This document shows, piece after piece, positions 11,521-23,166 of a DNA stretch of 64,000 nucleotides. The stretch lies in assembly GCF_963576675.1 (NCBI RefSeq), contig NC_088915.1, forward strand, positions 85,321,501-85,385,500, written 5' to 3'. A model generated the notes under the pieces. That model was not told the origin of the DNA. It ran no database searches and saw nothing but the letters and a program-made list of their open reading frames with translations. Position 1 is the first letter of the stretch; every line of letters starts with the position of its first letter. A program made the translations under genes and the position numbers. This stretch comes from Euphorbia lathyris (taxonomy: Eukaryota; Streptophyta; Magnoliopsida; Malpighiales; Euphorbiaceae).

Positions 11521-12178
11521 TTGATTAATTATTTTTTCACATTTAGTCTTTGATCATTGATTCTCCTATCTTTGATCAATTATTTTTTGACATTGAGCCT
11601 TTGATCATTGATTCTGCTATGGATCAGACCCTTATTTAATTTTTCTATCGAGTTTGGACGGCAAGCGTTGTTAAAAGATTTAGCCTGCTGACATAGACAT
11701 TTTACTTCCATGTGGACAAATAAAAAAATAAATTTATTGACTAGGGGAGAGAGAAAAAAGTAAAAAGAAATTACAGAAATCGATTTTCAATAGGTTTTTC
11801 TAAGCTAGAAATCAAGCGTGGGAGAACCTGCTAGAAATGGATTTTGTTGTTAGGGGAGAAGATCGATTTGGTGATTCTGATGCTAGAAATCGCAAAATTG
11901 GAGAGGATAAGATCGAGTTTGGAAGAACCTATTAGAAATTAATTTCTATAATTTCTTTTTACTTTTTAATTTTTATCTCTCCTAGTCAAGAAAATTTTAG
12001 TTTTATTTGTCCATATCAACAAGCCAAATCGCCCTACCGATGTATGCAGCTCAAACTCGACGGAAAAGTTAAATAAGGGTTAACATAATCAATGATCAAG
12101 GATTTAATGTAGAAAAATAATTGACCAGGGCTTGATCCTTAAAACAAGTGTAAAATTTAGGGGCTTAATTATGTTTTA
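11521..12178. mobile_element. Fold-back element with about 250-bp inverted arms
   Basis: The left arm (about 11570-11810) and right arm (about 11905-12150) are imperfect reverse complements over most of their length, sharing ttgatcattgatt, cccttatttaa, gacaaataaa, ttgactagg and aaaaagaaatta. The left arm also carries an internal duplication of the 50-bp phrase around gatcattgattct. A small unpaired centre (about 11820-11900) codes for nothing. This is a fold-back/MITE-like element; target duplication not resolved. Confidence 0.6.
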
Positions 12179-12424
12179 AAAAATAAATATATACTAAAAC
12201 TTTTAAGAAATACCAAAATCAATAATCATTCTAAAAATAAAATTGTTTTTATGACATCGAGAGTAAAGTATTCTTTCTTTAGGTTAGGAGGAATAAAGAT
12301 AGATAGAAAAAGTACTCCATATAGTCTCTGGCTAATATTTTGTTTATCCCATTTATTTATTGAAAAATAATTCCATTTAATTTAATTTAAAAGTTATAAA
12401 TTATAATATTTAAAGTAAAAATTT
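12179..12424. other. AT-rich spacer, nothing recognised
   Basis: No coding frame or element boundary was seen in this stretch between two repeats. Confidence 0.4.
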
Positions 12425-12650
12425 AATTATCACGGGAAATGATTGGGAATCCATCGGGGATCCCCATTGGGGATTAACAGGGCGGGATTGGAGATCCCCG
12501 TAGGGCGAGGATACCATTCCCTATCTCCATCCCATCCCTGTTACAAGGGACAAAAGTAACCCCATCATTGTCCCATGGGGATTCTTATATGTCCCCATCG
12601 GGACAGCTCACTAACGGGGACGGAGAATCCCCGTCCCATTTGCATCCCTA
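12425..12650. repeat. GGGGATCCCC-type dispersed repeat
   Basis: An island of G/C-rich short inverted words (cggggatcccc, gagatccccg, aacggggacgg, gaatccccgtccc) stands out from the AT-rich surroundings. Text of this type is found in common plant hAT-like non-autonomous elements; the family is inferred from general look only. It is not coding. Confidence 0.35.
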
Positions 12651-12654
12651 AACT

Positions 12655-12775
12655 TACAGCATCTCCAATAAAATTTTAGTCCACTCTCTGAAAATAATAT
12701 AAATAATTGGCTCTTAGTAATGTGAGGATTCACTAAGACATATCATATCCAATAGTACTCCTTATTTATTAAAAT
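12655..12775. repeat. MITE fragment, second copy of 11146 family
   Basis: gcatctccaataaaattttag, followed by tctgaaaataatataaat and actaagacatatcat, repeats the left arm of the 11146-11515 MITE. It stops where the Tat protease sequence begins (12776), so the junction also marks the truncated 3' side of the old Tat element. Confidence 0.45.
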
Positions 12776-13021
12776 ATGATAGGCAGTTGGGCACTACGAT
12801 ATCAGACAGGCCAACTAGAGGGAAGGTTACCTTCCCGGAGTCTGCCGGTGTTGCATTTCATTGCTTCTAAGGCTTTCAAAGCCAGAAGGTTGACCGAGCT
12901 GCCGGTATTAACCAAGATTGTATGGACGTCGAAGTTGGTGATCATCAAGGTGACTACTAAGGCCTCCGAGTGTACATTGTATAGCAGCGGTTGCATTCTA
13001 AGTGTTTTGTCCGTTGCTTTC
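12776..13021 (-). pseudogene. Tat-type aspartic protease, N-terminal fragment
   Basis: The minus frame shows VNTGSSVNLL, the Tat protease active-site region, preceded by HSEALVV as in the better copy (VDTGSSVNLL at 55107). The catalytic D of D-T-G has become N here (N-T-G), which would inactivate an aspartic protease. A frameshift follows about 30 codons on, and the sequence ends at 12776. Upstream the frame continues, across the SIRE element, into gag at 24513. Confidence 0.7.
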
Positions 13022-14359
13022 TGTTGAAACACCTTTCCACATGATTTTGATTTGATAAAATTATTTAAGTATATGATTAAAAAATATTCTAAACACGCTA
13101 AGTTTAAATGCTTTGATTTATTATACTAATGTGTTTGTTCAATGTTAAGTTACTTGTTTATAAGACACAAATATTAAAAGGCCAAAGGCCTAAAAGAAAG
13201 TCAAAGGCCCAAGTCAAAACAGATCAAGACCACTCGGCCCGTGTAAGCAAAACGCTGTCGTTGTTGATAAAACGCAGCTCAGCATGAGAAGGATCGAGAA
13301 GACCTTCCTTGACTACTTCGGAAGGAAGCTGCTGAGTTGAACGACAAAGAGTACAAGACAGCAGCTGAGCAAAAGCAACTTCCAGACAAAGTATTTCCAC
13401 TTCGGGTAAAGTTCAGAAGACACAGAAAGCTGTCTGGTTGACTTTGCCATAAAAGGAGAGACATTCTGCTGGACTGACCAAAAGCTGCTCATCACTGACT
13501 GAAGACAGAAGATGCAAGAATCTGATTGGCCAACGGCAATGAGCGTGTACTGAGAATGACATCAAGCCGTTTCCCTCCAACGGTTATTTCGAAATTCGAA
13601 ATCACCCAATACCTCAAGTGTCACTATAAATAGGCCTTTCAGTTGCTTCATTCGATGCAGATCTTCAACTAGCCATTACGCTGACCAAATTCACACTTGA
13701 AGTTCTATGAGAAAAAGCAAAGCAAATACTTACACCAATTTCCAGATTATTGTGTAAAAGTCTAGAGTGGTTTCCAATCATCTAAAGTGTCTTAGCAATT
13801 GTTGTTTAGGACAATCTTATTATCAATTCTAGAAATAGAAAGGAGAGACTGAGTACTCGGTTATAGTACTCAGCGGTAGAATAGGAGTGAGTAGAGGTAT
13901 AGAGGAAGGTACTCTTGTTATACTCAGCTTCTAGTTGTAAAAGGTTTGGTGCTCTACCTTTAAAGAGCTCAGTAGAGAATTCGAAAGCTCGGAACGTGTT
14001 CCGGGGACAAGACGTAGGCATAGAGGCCGAACCTAGATAAATCTGCTGAGTAACATCTTTCTAACCTTAAACTCCTTTGATATATATATATTGCTTGCTT
14101 AAAAACTGACTAAGTAAAGAGGTCACGCTGAGTTGTGTGCATTGAGTATATGAGTTCAGGAATAGACTCAAGTGCTATCTCCTGACTCAAGGAAAGAAGC
14201 TGACTTAGTCACCAGATGACTAAGCTAGTGTCTTAAGTTCACTCAGCGCGCTGTGTAAACCTTTTTCAAAGAAAAAGAAGTCAGCCTCAACGTACAAAAT
14301 TTTAAATAGTTCTTATCTCCCCCCTTGGAACTAACTTGTTACGTTATAAGGGACCAACA
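13022..14359 (+). repeat. SIRE 5' LTR
   Basis: 1338 bp, tgttgaaac to accaaca. A TATA-like ctataaatag lies at about 13623-13632, so transcription would start about 30 bases later. The leader is very rich in ctgag/ctcag words. Compared with the 3' LTR it differs by scattered point changes and a small deletion near 13190-13215. Confidence 0.93.
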
Positions 14360-14361
14360 AG

Positions 14362-14373
14362 TGGTATCAGAGC
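14362..14373 (+). promoter_or_regulatory. Primer-binding site (initiator tRNA-Met)
   Basis: tggtatcagagc lies two bases after the 5' LTR and is complementary to the 3' end of plant initiator tRNA-Met, the usual Copia primer. Confidence 0.9.
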
Positions 14374-14421
14374 TTAAAAGCTCACTAAGCAAGGTTTAAC
14401 TACCTTGAGCTGATCCCCACT

Positions 14422-16164
14422 ATGGCTGAAAACAGCACTCGGTTTCTCCCAGGAAATCTGACAACTCAGATTCTACCTGAGGGTCTGTCCATAACTCGGC
14501 CTCCCCTATTCTTCGGGTCTAACTATACCTTCTAGAAGAATAGGATGAAAAATTTCATTCAGGCTACAAATATGAGTGCATGGCTATCTATAGTCCAAGG
14601 CCCATTTGTTCCTGTTGAAACTGTTGATGGCCAAACGGTTGTCAAATCTGAGACCAGATGGACAGAGGATGATCTCAAGAAGCTACAAAATCATGCTTCG
14701 GCTATAAACATGCTTCACTGTGCGCTAGATGCTGCAGAATACAACAAGATTTCAGGTTGTGAGTCAGCGCAGGAGATCTGGAAGAAGCTGGAGGTCACCT
14801 ACGAAGGAACCAACAAGGTGAAAGAATCCAAGGTGAACCAGCATATGAGATTGTACGAGCTATTCGAAGTGAACGATGATGAAGGGATCTCAGACATGAA
14901 TGCAAGATTCACAAACATCATCAACGAGCTCAAGAGACTTGGGAAGATCTTCACTGAGGAAGAACAAGTCAAGAAGATTCTTAGGAGTCTTCCTAAAAGC
15001 TGACAAGCAAAGAAGACCGCTGTTGAGGAAGCTCAAGACTTAACCACCTATAAGTATGATGAACTCATCGGCTCACTGCTAACCCATGAGATCTCAATGA
15101 AGAATTTCGAGGTGAAGGAAAAGTCTGAAGACAAGAAGCAAAAATCTCTTGTAATGAAAGCTGACTCCACTGATGGGAGCTCAACAGACGATGAAGAGAT
15201 GGCTATGTTTACCAAAAAGATGAAAAGGCTGTTCAAAAAGAATGACAAATATTCTAAGAAGCCTTATAAGAAGTTTGATAAGTACAAAGCTGACTCCAGT
15301 GACAGCAAGTACAAGAAGGACAGCTCAAAGCCCATTACATGCTTTGAATGTCATCAAACTGGCCATATCAAGTCAAGCTGTCCCTCGATGAGAAAAGAAA
15401 GAAAGAATGGCAAGAAGGCAATGGTGGCAACCTGGAGTGATAGTGATGATTCATCATCATCTGAAGGTGATGCCACTGAGTTAGCAAAGATTTATTTCAT
15501 GGCTGATGAACTTGCTGAGCCATGTGTTTCTGAGCATGCTGACCCCTCCATTGCATCTGACGATGAGGAACATTCAACTGAGGTACTATCACTACCCTTG
15601 CTCAGAAATGAAATGGTTAATGCCCTGAGTGACCTCTACACACTTGTCAAAAAGTGTAATAAAAAGGTTAGAGCACTCAGCATGGGATGTGACGAGGTTG
15701 AGGGGGTCAAACTGAGTGACCTTCGATATCTTCTTCAGGATAACTCAGATTTGCATAGTAACATTGGAATTATGCAAAAGTTTGTCTCTGAGGTCCAATC
15801 AGATTCTAAGAAACTGAGAAAGGACGTCACATCTATTCAGAACCAACTAAAGGTTCCAAACAAAAGAAATATTCCTCCGAATACTCAGTACCGAAGTACT
15901 GGTCAGCAGAGATGGAATCCTCAGCAGAATGTCCAATGTGACTTCTGTGGGAAGAAAGGACACACCACAAAGGTGTGCTGGCACGCTCAGCACTGGGGTG
16001 CTGAGCAGTCAGTGAGACATCCTAAACGGAAGGTCAGTTGTGACTTCTGTGGAAAGAATGGCCATACTATCCAAGTATGTCGCCATAAAATAAAATATGA
16101 TGCTTTACCTATTGAACCTAACAAGCCAGGACCCAAAAAGAATTGGGTACCTAAAAGTAACTAG
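14422..16164 (+). pseudogene. SIRE gag (nucleocapsid), two in-frame stops
   Basis: Gag forms the particle and packages the RNA. The ATG at 14422 (context ctatggctga) starts a frame that runs to 16164, broken by TAG at 14533-14535 and TGA at 15001-15003, both where the SIRE family has Trp, so single G-to-A changes. The first third is a UBN2-type gag domain. Three zinc knuckles follow: CFECHQTGHIKSSC (about 15340), CDFCGKKGHTTKVC (about 15938) and CDFCGKNGHTIQVC (about 16039). The middle has Lys-rich and Asp/Ser-rich stretches. Three knuckles rather than one is notable. Pol follows in another frame after about 40 bases. Confidence 0.85.
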
Positions 16165-16205
16165 TTACATTGCAGGTAAGCCTGAGGTGTGCTGAGAAGT
16201 AAAAA

Positions 16206-19200
16206 ATGTGGTATATTGACAGCGCATGCTCGAGGCATATGACTGGTGATGAAACTCAGTTCATCACATTTGAGCGTAAACAAGGAGGAAGCGTAAGTTT
16301 TGGAGACAACAAAAAGGGTAAGATAGTAGGTTCAGGAACCGTTGGAGGTAATCCTACTATTGAGTCTGTCTCCCTAGTCAGCGGACTCAAATATAACTTA
16401 CTCAGCGTAGCTCAGCTATGTGACAATGGGAGAAAAGTTATATTTGATGACACTGGATGTAAAATATTCGAGGGTAAAACAAATGAGTTAATTTTAACTG
16501 TCCCTCGTATTGATAATGTCTTCATGCTGAACTTAGAGAAAAAGTTTTCAAAAACTGTATGCTTAGTATCAAAGGAAGAAAATTCCTGGCTATGGCACAG
16601 GAGACTTGGTCATGTAAGCATGGACCTCCTGGCCAAATTAGCAAGAAAGCAATTGGTTGAGAGACTGCCAGAACTTAAATTTGAAAAAGATCAATTATGC
16701 CACGCTTGCCAAGCTGGAAAACAAACCAAACAATCTTTTCATAGTAAAAACATTGTCTCAACTAAGCGTCCATTAGAGTTACTACACTTGGATCTCTTCG
16801 GTCCAGTCCAGCCGCTGAGCTTGGGTGGAAGAAGATTTTCCTTGGTCATTGTAGATCACTTTTCTCGGTACAATTGGATCATCTGGCTGAGTAGCAAGGA
16901 TGAAACCTTTGAGACATTTTCAAATTTGGTAAGAAAACTTGAAAATGATAAAGACCTTAAGTTAGCTCACATCCGAAGTGATAATGGTGGAGAATTCAAG
17001 AACCAACAGTTTGTTGAATTCTATGAAACCAACGGCATTGACCATAATTTCTCTGTTCCTAGAACGCCTCAACAAAATGGGGTTGTTGAAAGGAAAAACA
17101 GAACCTTGATTGAAATAGCCAGGACAATGCTGAGTGAGCATAGGCTTCCAAAGTACTTTTGGGGAGAAGCTGTCAACACAATGTGCTATATTCTTAATAG
17201 GGCTCTTGTTAGACCTATATTAAAGAAAACCCCCTACGAACTTTGGAAATGACGAAAGCCCAGCATTGGATACTTTCGTGCCTTTGGCTGTAAATGTTTT
17301 ATATTAAATACCAAAGATAGCCTAGCTAAGTTTGACTCAAAAGCTGATGAAGCTATCTTTTTAGGCTACTCAACAAACAGCAAAGCATACAGAGTTTTCA
17401 ATAAACGAACTCAAATTTTAGAAGAGTCAGTACATGTTGAGTTCGACGAAACTAACCCTGCAGGAAGATATCAGCCGCTGACTGAGGATGATCCATACTC
17501 AGTACCCGCTGATCAAGATACAGCCGCCGAGTCATTCCCTCAAGGGCTGACCAAAGGTAGAAGTGAACCTAAAATTGTTTTCACTAACCAGTCTACACCT
17601 GTAGAGATTGTTGAAACACAGACAGCACAAGACATCAATCTACCAAAGGAGATAAGGATACCAAGAGGACACTCAGAGAGTGCTATTCTTGATGCCACTG
17701 AGAATACCCTGATGACAAGAAATCAACTCAGGAGATACCTCAGCAACGTAGCCTTCGTCTCAGTTCAGGAACCAAAGAACTTTGCTGAAGCTGAGCACGA
17801 TGAATTCTGGATGAGCGCCATGCAAGAAGAACTTGATCAATTCAGAAGAAATGATGTATGGGAGCTAGTGCCACATCCAAGGAGTCAGAAGACCATTGGA
17901 ACAAGATGGGTCTTCTGCAACAAGGTGGATGAATAAGGGAACATAGTCAGGAATAAAGCGCGACTTGTAGCTCAGGGCTACAGTCAGCAAGAAGGTATTG
18001 ACTATGGTGAGACCTTTGCCCCAGTGGCAAGGCTAGAGGCTATTAGAATCTTATATGCATATGCATCTTATATGAACTTTAAATTATTTCAAATGGATGT
18101 TAAGAGTGCATTTCTTAATGGAGTTATAAATAAGGAAGTTTATGTTAACCAACCTCCAGGGTTTGAGGACCCTAAGTTCCCAAACCACGTTTATAAACTC
18201 AAAAAGGCTCTGTACGGCCTCAAGCAAGCACCACGTGCTTGGTATGAGAGGCTGACCAGTTTCCTGCTGACTAGAAATTATGTCAGAGGCAAAGCTGATA
18301 CAACCTTATTCATTAAGAGAAAGGGGAAAGATACCCTGCTGGCTCAAATTTATGTTGATGATATTATCTTTGGTGCAACTAATGAGTCAATGTGCAAGGA
18401 ATTTAACAAACAAATGCAGACTGAGTTTGAAATGTCAATGATGGGAGAACTCAACTTCTTCCTTGGACTTCAAATTAAACAAGGAAAAAATGGCATCTTC
18501 ATCAGTCAAGCTAAATATGCCAAGGAGATATTGAAGAAATATGATCTTGAAAATTGCAAGCCAATATCTACTCCTATGGGCACTGACACTGTCCTATGCG
18601 CTGACGAGAATGGTAAGTCAGTAGACAGCAAATTGTACCGAGGTATGATTGGCTCTCTGCTTTACTTAACAGCGAGTAGACCGGACATTTAGTTCTCAGT
18701 ATGCTACTATGCTAGATATCAATCTAACCCTAAGGAATCTCATTACATAGCTGTAAAAAGAATCCTTAGATATTTGCAAAGCTCAGTGAACGTAGGTTTA
18801 TGGTATCCCAACACGCATGATTTCACACTCGTTGGATACACTGACGCTGACTATGGACGAGACAAGCTTGAACGAAAAAGCACCTCTGGAGGATGCCACT
18901 TCATAGGGAGCTGTCTTGCATCCTGGTTCAGCAAGAAGCAGGCGTCAGTAGCCTTGTCTACCACTGAAGCTAAGTACATTGCTGCTGGAAACTTTGTTGC
19001 TCAAGTCCTATGGATTAAGCAACAGCTTGAAGACTATGGTGTTCAAACAAAGACAATTAAGGTCAAATGTGAAAACAAAAGTGCAATTGATCTATCAAAG
19101 AACCCAATTTAGCACAGCAGGATGAAGCATGTCAGCATCAGACATCACTTCATTCGAGACCATGTACTCAAGGGTGAGATCAAGCTGACCTATGTCCCAA

Positions 19201-19298
19201 CGGATGAGCAGCTTGCGGATATCTTCACGAAGCCACTGGCCCGTGAGCAGTTCAGCATACTGAGGGAAGCCATTGGTATGTTCAATCCTCTTCAGTAA
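16206..19298 (+). pseudogene. SIRE pol (PR-IN-RT-RNase H), four in-frame stops
   Basis: Copia-order polyprotein. Protease starts at WYIDSACSRHMTG: the family motif is DSG, here DSA, an active-site change. The integrase zinc domain is WHRRLGHVS with CHAC (about 16590-16700); the DDE core has LDLFGP, SDNGGEF and PQQNGVVERKNRT (about 16790-17100). RT has the YVDDIIFG active site (about 18350) and [12 protein letters not shown] (about 18090). RNase H has DADYGRD and STTEAKYIA (about 18840-18980). The frame ends at 19298. Stops interrupt it at 17250-17252 (TGA), 17934-17936 (TAA), 18690-18692 (TAG) and 19110-19112 (TAG). All pieces share one frame, so only nonsense changes, no frameshift, broke pol. 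Confidence 0.9.
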
Positions 19299-19801
19299 AT
19301 TCCAGTTCTAAATATATATTCATGCTGAGTGAATTACCATGCTGAATGATTTATGCTATTACTTACTGAGTGAATAGATGTATGCTGAGTGTTTAATGCT
19401 AAATGAATGAATATCACATGCTGAGCAAATATGCGCACTGAGTAGTTACCTCAAACTGAGCAACCAATTACTTAAACCATCCGTTTGTATAAAACTGACT
19501 ACTCAGAATATATAACGATTAGGATTCTCAAACTGAGTAAATTGATCTGTTGCATTAAATGCAAAAGCACGCGTATAGCCACCTAGGATGACGTATGCAC
19601 CGAATGTGTCATAAATGCCAGGATTCTTGTCGGGTGAATATCCCAATGGCAAAACTGACACATGGATTCGATAAGATCCATCTCTCACCTCTATAAATAG
19701 TGGGCAAATCCCCACCTTTATTTCTTTACGCTTACAGAATTCTCTGCCATTAATACTTTCTCTCTCAAAAACTTCAAATCCTTCCAATCTTCTCTGCGAA
19801 A
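19299..19801 (+). promoter_or_regulatory. Region between pol and third ORF with internal promoter
   Basis: The first 240 bases are packed with ctgag/ctcag words (eight in 19321-19560). A good TATA box, ctataaatag, lies at 19691-19700, followed by a C/T-rich leader (tttctctctc, ccttccaatcttctctg) and the ATG at 19802. The spacing of about 105 bases from TATA to ATG fits a normal plant gene promoter with a 70- to 80-base leader. This suggests that the third ORF has its own promoter. This is inference from sequence layout. Confidence 0.5.
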
Positions 19802-22649
19802 ATGACGAACGTTTCTGTAAACATCTCCGATGCCGGTCACCGATCTGCTGGAAACCCTAAGCCTCCTACCCAGCATGATCAAACCAAAGCTTCCACACCG
19901 AGCAAGAATACCCAGACTAACCAAGGTACCTCCTCCAAGGGAAAGAAACCTAAGCAACGAACATATACCAGGGTCTATGAGAAGGTCAGGGAATACAAGA
20001 TAGACCACTCAAGGTGGTTCTCGAAAGAATTTGTGGAAACTGATCAACCATTCTGTGAGTGGATCTCAAAGAATGGCTGGACCAAGCTGTTCTCAATAAG
20101 AGATCCTACCTACCCTGACTTGGTGAGGGAATTTTACCACCACCTTCGTGTCGCTGATGACAACCAGGACCGCTTAGTCACCAAGGTGAAGGACAAAACC
20201 ATCTTCATAAATCCCACCTACTTAGCCAGCCTTCTGAAACTTAAGAATGAAGGAGCCATTCTTAGGAAGTCTGGAGATCAGGACAACACTGGGTACTCCA
20301 CTACGTTTTGCAAAACCTACTGGCCATGCTGATGAAATCTCCAGTACTTCAATGGGCCAACACCAAAAGATGGCACACTACATGCTGACCAATTATATCT
20401 TCCCGAAGATAAATTGCACCAGCTCAGCAACAAACTTTGAGCAATGCTTCATATGGAATATGCTGACCTACAAGCCCATCAACATGCCAGTATTCTTAAT
20501 CGTCGGCTTTCAAAGGAGCACTGGAACTCTAAGGTTGGGCTCACTCATCACCAAAATCCTCTTGGACCACCAAGTGAACCTATCGGGGGAAACTAAGGCC
20601 CAAGGATCAGAGATCACTGCTGCTCCCCTATTTGCCTTGAAATTTGATCAGCCAATTAAGAAAGCAAAAGGTGCTGCTGATCAGACCGCTGAGGGAATAG
20701 TGGTCAAGAAAAGCAGAAGGACTAAGGCCCCCGCTGACAGGAAGAGGAAAGCTGTGCAAAGCACCTCTAAGGGAACTGTTCATCCTCCAAAGAAACTGAG
20801 AGTTGTATCCAAAGGAACAGATGCTCAGTCCCAGCAAGGTCAAGCTGAGCCCAAGTCAGCTGAGAAAAGACCTAGGCAAGATGTGCCTAAGGCAAAAGAA
20901 AGAGCAGACGCTGATGAGGAATCACTGAGTAAGAAACAGAAGAACTCTTCGGACTTAAGTCCAATTGATGCTCTACCTACTACCTTCTTCGTACCCATCA
21001 ACTCTCATTATGCCCAGAGTCAAGGCTTTGATCCTGAGCAACAGAACGATGGAGTTGAACTGGATGATCAGTTCATTGAACAGGTAGAAGAAGAATTAGA
21101 GGAAGAAGAGCAGGATGATGAGCAAGAACAATCTGAAGAAGAAAGTGGTCAGGATGACACTGAGTCAGAAAGTGAAAAGTAAGATGCTGAGTCAACTAAC
21201 ACTAAGTTGGCTACAGACGAAGACGCTAAGCACACAGAATAACCCAATACTGATCAGGGAAAAAGAAGAAGACTTGTAAAGGCACATCAGACTACAGTTT
21301 TGGACTTTACTGAGACCCAACCTGAGCTGACCCCTGATCCTTCACGTATCAAGCTAAAGTTCTTCAGAAAACCTTCTTCTTCTCTACTAGAGCAAACCGA
21401 AAAGCAAGCCTCTGTTTCTCTTCCACAGGAACAAGCCGACTTAAATGCTTCTAAAAATCCAACCAACATCGAGCAAGTTCTCGATGCCACTGCTGAACCT
21501 AGTCCTCAGCCGACTATGGAAATTCCTGCTCCAGACAGCACTGAACCTATCCCACCTTCACCAACAAGTCAGCTTCAGCCTGACTTTGAACCCATCATCA
21601 ATGTTGCTGTTCAATCACTTTCCAAACCAACAGAACAAGTGCAGATTGACACACCAAGACCAGTCACTGACCCCGCTGGCACTTCAAATGTTGAATTAAA
21701 CTTAACACCTCCACCAACTGGTCCAACTAATAAAACATACAACTATCTCACTGCCACTGATTCTGGTAGAAGGATCATTAATTCAGCGCAGGCCTTGATC
21801 CAAGACCTTCATCAGACCTCAAAAACTGCTGCTGGGTCTGCCGATAATCAGTCCACTCAGCTCTCACAAGTCACTCAACTTCTCAACGAGGTTCGAGGTC
21901 TAAAAGACCTGCTGAGTGTCATGACCAGTATCCAAGCTCAACAACCAAAGCAGGAGTCCATAACAAAGCTGGCTGAACTCCAGCTGACTATGGTTCAACA
22001 CCTTAACTCCCTTTAGGGACAATTCCAAACCTTGTCAGCTGCGAATTCTGGGTATGCCACTTCAGCTGAAGTCCACCATCTATTCAACCAGCTGCAAACT
22101 GAGCAAGTAAAGACTAACGATCAGCTGGCTTCCTACTCTCAATGCTCAGTAGAGCAGATCGGTGAAGCTATTCGCTTGCTGAATCTAAACAAGGAAGAGA
22201 TGGAAACTGACCAACTGAAGCAGAACGAAATTCTCCAGTACTCACACCGTACCTTCACCCATATACATCATTCCAACGTCCAGTGTCAATACTATGACAC
22301 ATCACTACTAAGAATGTTTCATCAGGCATTTGCTGCGCTGATGGACACTATAACCTGGGTAGGCAAATCACAAGAATATGTGCTGAGCATGCTCAGCTCA
22401 TCCAACATCGAGGTTGATAAAGATGTACTGGAAGAGGGTGTCATTATTTTTGATGGCATAAATGCAAGCACCCTCAAGCTTAAAAACATGTCAGCTAAAA
22501 TTACTGAAGCTGTCCAGACAAGCTCTTTCAGGCCTCCTCCTCCTCCTCCCGATGCTGCCAAAATGGGGGAGAAAGAACAAGCTAGAAGAACTCAGCAAGA
22601 GGATGCTGTTGGGAGCAGTCAGCAAAAGCCTAAGAGCAAAAAGAAATAG
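19802..22649 (+). pseudogene. SIRE third ORF (envelope-position protein), broken
   Basis: This occupies the place of the env-like ORF of SIRE elements. Residues about 60-160 (WFSKEF, FCEWISKNGW, LVREFYHHL) resemble the putative plant transposon protein domain seen in many retroelement accessory ORFs. Then come a basic stretch (KKSRRTKAPADRKRKA, about 20704), a very acidic stretch (21050-21180), Pro/Gln-rich sequence, and near the C-terminus RPPPPPP and a Lys-rich end. No signal peptide or clear membrane span is visible, so an envelope role is unproven. A frameshift lies near 20280-20310, with stops at 21180-21182, 21240-21242 and 22014-22016; otherwise one frame runs throughout. Function unknown. 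Confidence 0.65.
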
Positions 22650-23151
22650 AACTAGCTAGCTCAACTTCTTAGTTTTATCTTCTATGTTTATTTTGCTTAT
22701 GTATGTTGACTACTTTAAACTTAATACAATGCCTGCATTAATTATTCAACTTGATTAAAATCTTATGTGATGCTTAGCTATTATGTTTTATGTTCTGCAT
22801 TTTCAAATACATCAACTATGTTTATCATTTATAATGTTTGTTGATTGTATGCTGTTAACACTGTCTTGCATGCTATAAAACATTGTCTTATAAGACTCAT
22901 TGAACAATAATATACTCAGCGCTCTCTGATAGTTAAATCTTCCGCTTAAAACTGAGTTAATAGAATATGTTCCATGAGCTGACCTTTATCTGAAAAACTG
23001 ACCTAGGACTTACTCAATTAAACTTTAAAATGTTTAGAGTAAAACTGAGTCAGTAGCTCAACCCTTACGGGGGAGTTTATTAAGTTATAAAAGGTCAACT
23101 ATCATGGGGAAGCTCAACATTGAGTTCTTCACTGAATAGTTTTGCCAACAT
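22650..23151 (+). other. SIRE 3' untranslated stretch
   Basis: AT-rich, no coding frame, several ctgag words, leading into the purine tract. It probably contains only the end of the SIRE transcript unit. Confidence 0.6.
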
Positions 23152-23152
23152 C

Positions 23153-23164
23153 AAAATGGGGGAG
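23153..23164 (+). promoter_or_regulatory. SIRE polypurine tract
   Basis: aaaatgggggag lies two bases before the 3' LTR, the place where plus-strand DNA synthesis is primed in LTR retrotransposons. Confidence 0.8.
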
Positions 23165-23166
23165 TT

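Noticed and set aside
19802..22649. Envelope glycoprotein in the SIRE element
   Set aside because: Position fits, but no signal peptide, membrane span or furin-like site was seen; left as third ORF of unknown function.
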